Assembly (NCBI RefSeq): GCF_003369915.1
Contig: NC_046676.1
Location: forward strand, 24,862,001-24,926,000
DNA: 64,000 nucleotides
Reading direction: 5' to 3'
Origin: Drosophila miranda
Lineage: Eukaryota > Arthropoda > Insecta > Diptera > Drosophilidae
In this document: piece by piece, positions 61,380-64,000 of the stretch
How the letters are laid out: every line of letters starts with the position of its first letter
Numbering within the stretch: the stretch's first letter is position 1
Notes under the pieces: generated by a model
Told to the model about the DNA's origin: nothing
Seen by the model: only the letters and a program-made list of their open reading frames with translations
Databases searched by the model: none
Translations under genes and position numbers: made by a program

Positions 61380-63252
61380 TTAGTTCACGATGCAGTTTGA
61401 TGACACTTTGACGTCCGGCTTCAGCTTCGTCTTCGATGCAGAGCCCGGCAAGGATCCCCTCGCCTTTGACTTGGGGTTTCCTTCGCATGTCTCTTTTTTG
61501 GCACCCTCCTGGGTATTGGGCGTTGCAGCTGCATTCTCCACTGCAGAATTCGTAGCAGGATTTTCCTTCGGCTTGAGCTTGCCTTGGCTCTGGAATAGAT
61601 AGCTGCGCCTGGGATTCAGCTGGGAGCCAATCTTTGGCAGTGACTTTTGTTTGACTTCTGGATCTAGCTTCGTATTGGATGCACTGCCCGGCAGCGATCC
61701 GTTCGTCTTCGGCTTTGGGCTAGGATTGCCTTGGCTCTGGGTTTCCCCAGTTTTCTTCTCGCCTATCTGAGAGTTTAGACTATGCTTCGGCTGGCTATCT
61801 TTGGTATTCATCATTGGCATTGGATTCTGTTGGACGTCTGGCTCTGGCTTCAACAGGGATCCGTTCGGCTTCGGCTTGGGGTTTCCTTCGCTCGCCGGAG
61901 GGCTTGCCTTCTCTTTGGTACCCAACTCACGATTGGGCGTTACAATATCTATTTGAGTTGCGGAATTCGAAACGGGAAGGTCCTCTGGGTTGCTTTGGCA
62001 CTGTGTTGCCACATTATGCTTTTCGCACAACTGGGTATTCATCATTGGCATTGGATTCTGTTGGACGTCTGGCTCTGGCTTCAACAGGGATCCGTTCGGC
62101 TTCGGCTTGGGGTTTCCTTCGCTCGCCGGAGGGCTTGCCTTCTCATTGGTACCCAACTCACGATTGGGCGTTACAATATCTATTTGAGTTGCGGAATTCG
62201 AAACGGGAAGGTCCTCTGGGTTGCTTTGGCACTGTGTTGCCACATTATGCTTTTCGCACAACTGGGTATTCATCATTGGCATTGGATTCTGTTGGACGTC
62301 TGGCTCTGGCTTCAACAGGGATCCGTTCGGCTTCGGCTTGGGGTTTCCTTCGCTCGCCGGAGGGCTTGCCTTCTCTTTGGTACCCAACTCACGATTGGGC
62401 GTTACAATATCTATTTGAGTTGCGGAATTCGAAACGGGAAGGTCCTCTGGGTTGCTTTGGCACTGTGTTGCCACATTATGCTTTTCGCACAACTGGGTAT
62501 TCATCATTGGCATTGGATTCTGTTGGACGTCTGGCTCTGGCTTCAACAGGGATCCGTTCGGCTTCGGCTTGGGGTTTCCTTCGCTCGCCGGAGGGCTTGC
62601 CTTCTCTTTGGTACCCAACTCACGATTGGGCGTTACAATATCTATTTGAGTTGCGGAATTCGAAACGGGAAGGTCCTCTGGGTTGCTTTGGCACTGTGTT
62701 GCCACATTATGCTTTTCGCACAACTGGGTATTCATCATTGGCATTGGATTCTGTTGGACGTCTGGCTCTGGCTTCAACAGGGATCCGTTCGGCTTCGGCT
62801 TGGGGTTTCCTTCGCTCGCCGGAGGGCTTGCCTTCTCTTTGGTACCCAACTCACGATTGGGCGTTACAATATCTATTTGAGTTGCGGAATTCGAAACGGG
62901 AAGGTCCTCTGGGTTGCTTTGGCACTGTGTTGCCACATTATGCTTTTCGCACAACTGGGTATTCATCATTGGCATTGGATTCTGTTGGACGTCTGGCTCT
63001 GGCTTCAACAGGGATCCGTTCGGCTTCGGCTTGGGGTTTCCTTCGCTCGCCGGAGGGCTTGCCTTCTCTTTGGTACCCAACTCACGATTGGGCGTTACAA
63101 TATCTATTTGAGTTGCGGAATTCGAAACGGGAAGGTCCGCTGGGTTGCTTTGGCACTGGGTTGCCACATTATTCTTTTCGCACAACTGGGTGTTGGCATT
63201 GGCCGTCGGCTTGGCAGGCTTTTTTTCAATGCCCCGTTCCTCGCGGTTACCT

Positions 63253-63293
<41 letters not shown>

Positions 63294-64000
63294 GAGCTTA
63301 GTAAGTCGTTGACCGGTTCGTCAACGTGCTTCGTTTGCGTACTGAAGGAGCTGCGCATGTTGTTCTTTATGTCATCCGTGAAGTTGCCTTCGGCCCTGTG
63401 GAAACGGTACAAGCTCTTCACTACACAGTTGAACATTTCCGCGCGTTGGTTGGAGCTCAGATCGGCGATCATGTCCAGTTTGGGGTCCCAGAAGAACTGG
63501 AGCTTACCCTTGCCCGGAGTCAGCTTCAGGGCATTGGCCAACTTGCTCATCATCTGAAATGAGCGTTCGGGAAAGGGATCAGATCTGTGGGAGTCAGAGG
63601 AGAGTAGAATCAATGGCAAACCTCAATAAAGATCTCATGGAGGGGGCTCTGCCAGTAGCGGGGATCCCGCTTAGTGACCTCCCAGAGGAAGACTGTCTTG
63701 ATGTAGTAGCTCTTCAGATTGCTCAGGTTCTGCTTCGCGTCGCGGAACTTCTTCAGGAGACGCACGGCATTCTTCAGGTTGGCCTTGTCCTTGAGCAGTT
63801 CGTGTTCGGCGGCGTAGAAGGAGGCCCGGAAGGAGTTGTTCTCGGGCTGAGGAGGCTTCAGGGGCTTGGGAATCGCATCCCAGTGCGTGGAGTTGCCAAA
63901 GTGCTTCTTCTGATCTCCAGCAAGGACGCTCTGCGCGGCTACCAGCTTGATGCCTGGCACAAAATCCACGGAGTACTTGTAGGGCCCTGTCACGAAGATG
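61380..64000 (-). CDS. 3' part of a Mab-21/cGAS-like receptor with a long repeat tail
   Basis: The 5' exons lie beyond the window. Visible exons are 63622-64000, 63343-63553 and 61380-63250. Introns are 63554-63621 (68 bp, phase 0) and 63251-63342 (92 bp, phase 1, donor GTACGC, acceptor ACAAG after a TC microsatellite). The first exon shows YSVDFVPGIKL, whose Asp (63964-63966) is where the third metal-binding acid of cGAS-like enzymes lies, then FRASFYAAEHELL and LKSYYIKTVFLWEV. The second has LQFFWDPKLDMIADL, typical of the Mab-21 C-lobe. In flies such receptors (cGLR1, cGLR2) sense RNA and make cyclic dinucleotides for STING; which member this is, and whether all catalytic acids exist, cannot be seen. 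The last exon adds about 622 residues: a linker, six 77-aa repeats, two decayed repeats and C-terminal NCIVN. If it is cGLR1, the tail is unexpected. Confidence 0.8.
61803..63188 (-). repeat. Six-copy 231-bp coding tandem repeat (77 aa per unit)
   Basis: Exactly 231-bp periodicity, seen for example in GGTATTC at 61803, 62034, 62265, 62496, 62727 and 62958. In the coding direction each unit reads from TQLCEKHNVATQC through DLPVSNSATQID, GTKEKASPPASEGN and PKPNGSLLKPEPD to QQNPMPMMN. Copies 2-6 are almost identical; copy 5 has Asn for Lys in GTKEKA, and the first (N-terminal) copy differs at several positions (KNNV, PADLP). Near-identity at third codon positions points to recent expansion or homogenisation. 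Unit length divisible by three with no stops keeps the frame open. Confidence 0.95.
63256..63290. repeat. (GA/TC)n microsatellite forming an intron polypyrimidine tract
   Basis: 35 bp of pure GA on the plus strand. On the coding (minus) strand it is TC repeats placed between a branch-point-like TTACTAAG and the acceptor ACAAG of the last intron of the cGAS-like gene. Confidence 0.85.

Noticed and set aside
63251-63300. Frameshift or pseudogene at the GA microsatellite of the cGAS-like gene
   Set aside because: The frame change is fully explained by an intron with donor GTACGC at 63342 and acceptor ACAAG at 63255-63251 whose phases match, so no break is needed.
61782-63301. Two plus-strand frames of about 490 codons
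   Set aside because: They are exact antisense shadows of the 231-bp coding repeat. The minus-strand frame joins in phase to a recognisable Mab-21 exon, while these have no upstream gene context.

Overview
This window is nuclear DNA of a higher fly, very likely a Drosophila. Introns are mostly 50-100 bp with GTRAGT-type donors and pyrimidine-CAG acceptors. The protein set includes recognisable fly loci: a tandem Acox57D pair, eEFSec, the TM2D1 gene biscotti, crossveinless 2 and mitochondrial glycerol-3-phosphate dehydrogenase. Short dinucleotide microsatellites are abundant. A DINE-1/mini-me-like repeat and the arrangement of genes (Muller element C loci) fit a non-melanogaster species such as an obscura-group fly, but the species assignment is inference. 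No prokaryotic operons, CRISPR arrays or convincing RNA genes were seen.

Layout. At 1-966 is the 3' end of an unrecognised low-complexity gene (+). At 1751-10100 two tandem acyl-CoA oxidase genes (-) have nearly identical exon structures. Between them, on the opposite strand, lies an XLF/NHEJ1-like double-strand-break repair gene (5640-7217), with a 605-bp transposon inserted 48 bp upstream of its start codon and flanked by a perfect 8-bp target duplication. Next come eEFSec (10567-12162, +) and biscotti/TM2D1 (12531-13130, +). A long non-coding tract follows to about 31 kb, then crossveinless 2 (31018-40735, +; six coding exons, 758 aa). After more intergenic DNA there are two CAP/antigen-5 secreted proteins (46588-47582 and 49110-50025, +), BBS9 (51513-55072, -), a solo LTR (55638-56358), mitochondrial FAD-dependent glycerol-3-phosphate dehydrogenase (58663-61212, +), and the 3' part of a Mab-21/cGAS-like receptor gene (61380 to beyond the window end, -).

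Most genes are unrelated housekeeping or developmental loci that are only physical neighbours. The Acox pair is a local duplication (peroxisomal beta-oxidation). The two CAP genes are probably also an old local duplication.

The most unusual object is the cGAS-like gene. After the normal Mab-21 C-terminal lobe, it splices through an intron whose polypyrimidine tract is a TC microsatellite into one exon coding about 620 residues. This exon is dominated by six near-identical 77-residue (231-bp) tandem repeats and ends in a CaaX-like Cys-Ile-Val-Asn. A long repetitive, possibly lipid-modified tail on a nucleotidyltransferase-fold immune sensor is the best candidate here for something undescribed. 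The XLF-like gene has a smaller parallel: a duplicated 30-residue block carrying four consensus SUMO-acceptor motifs.
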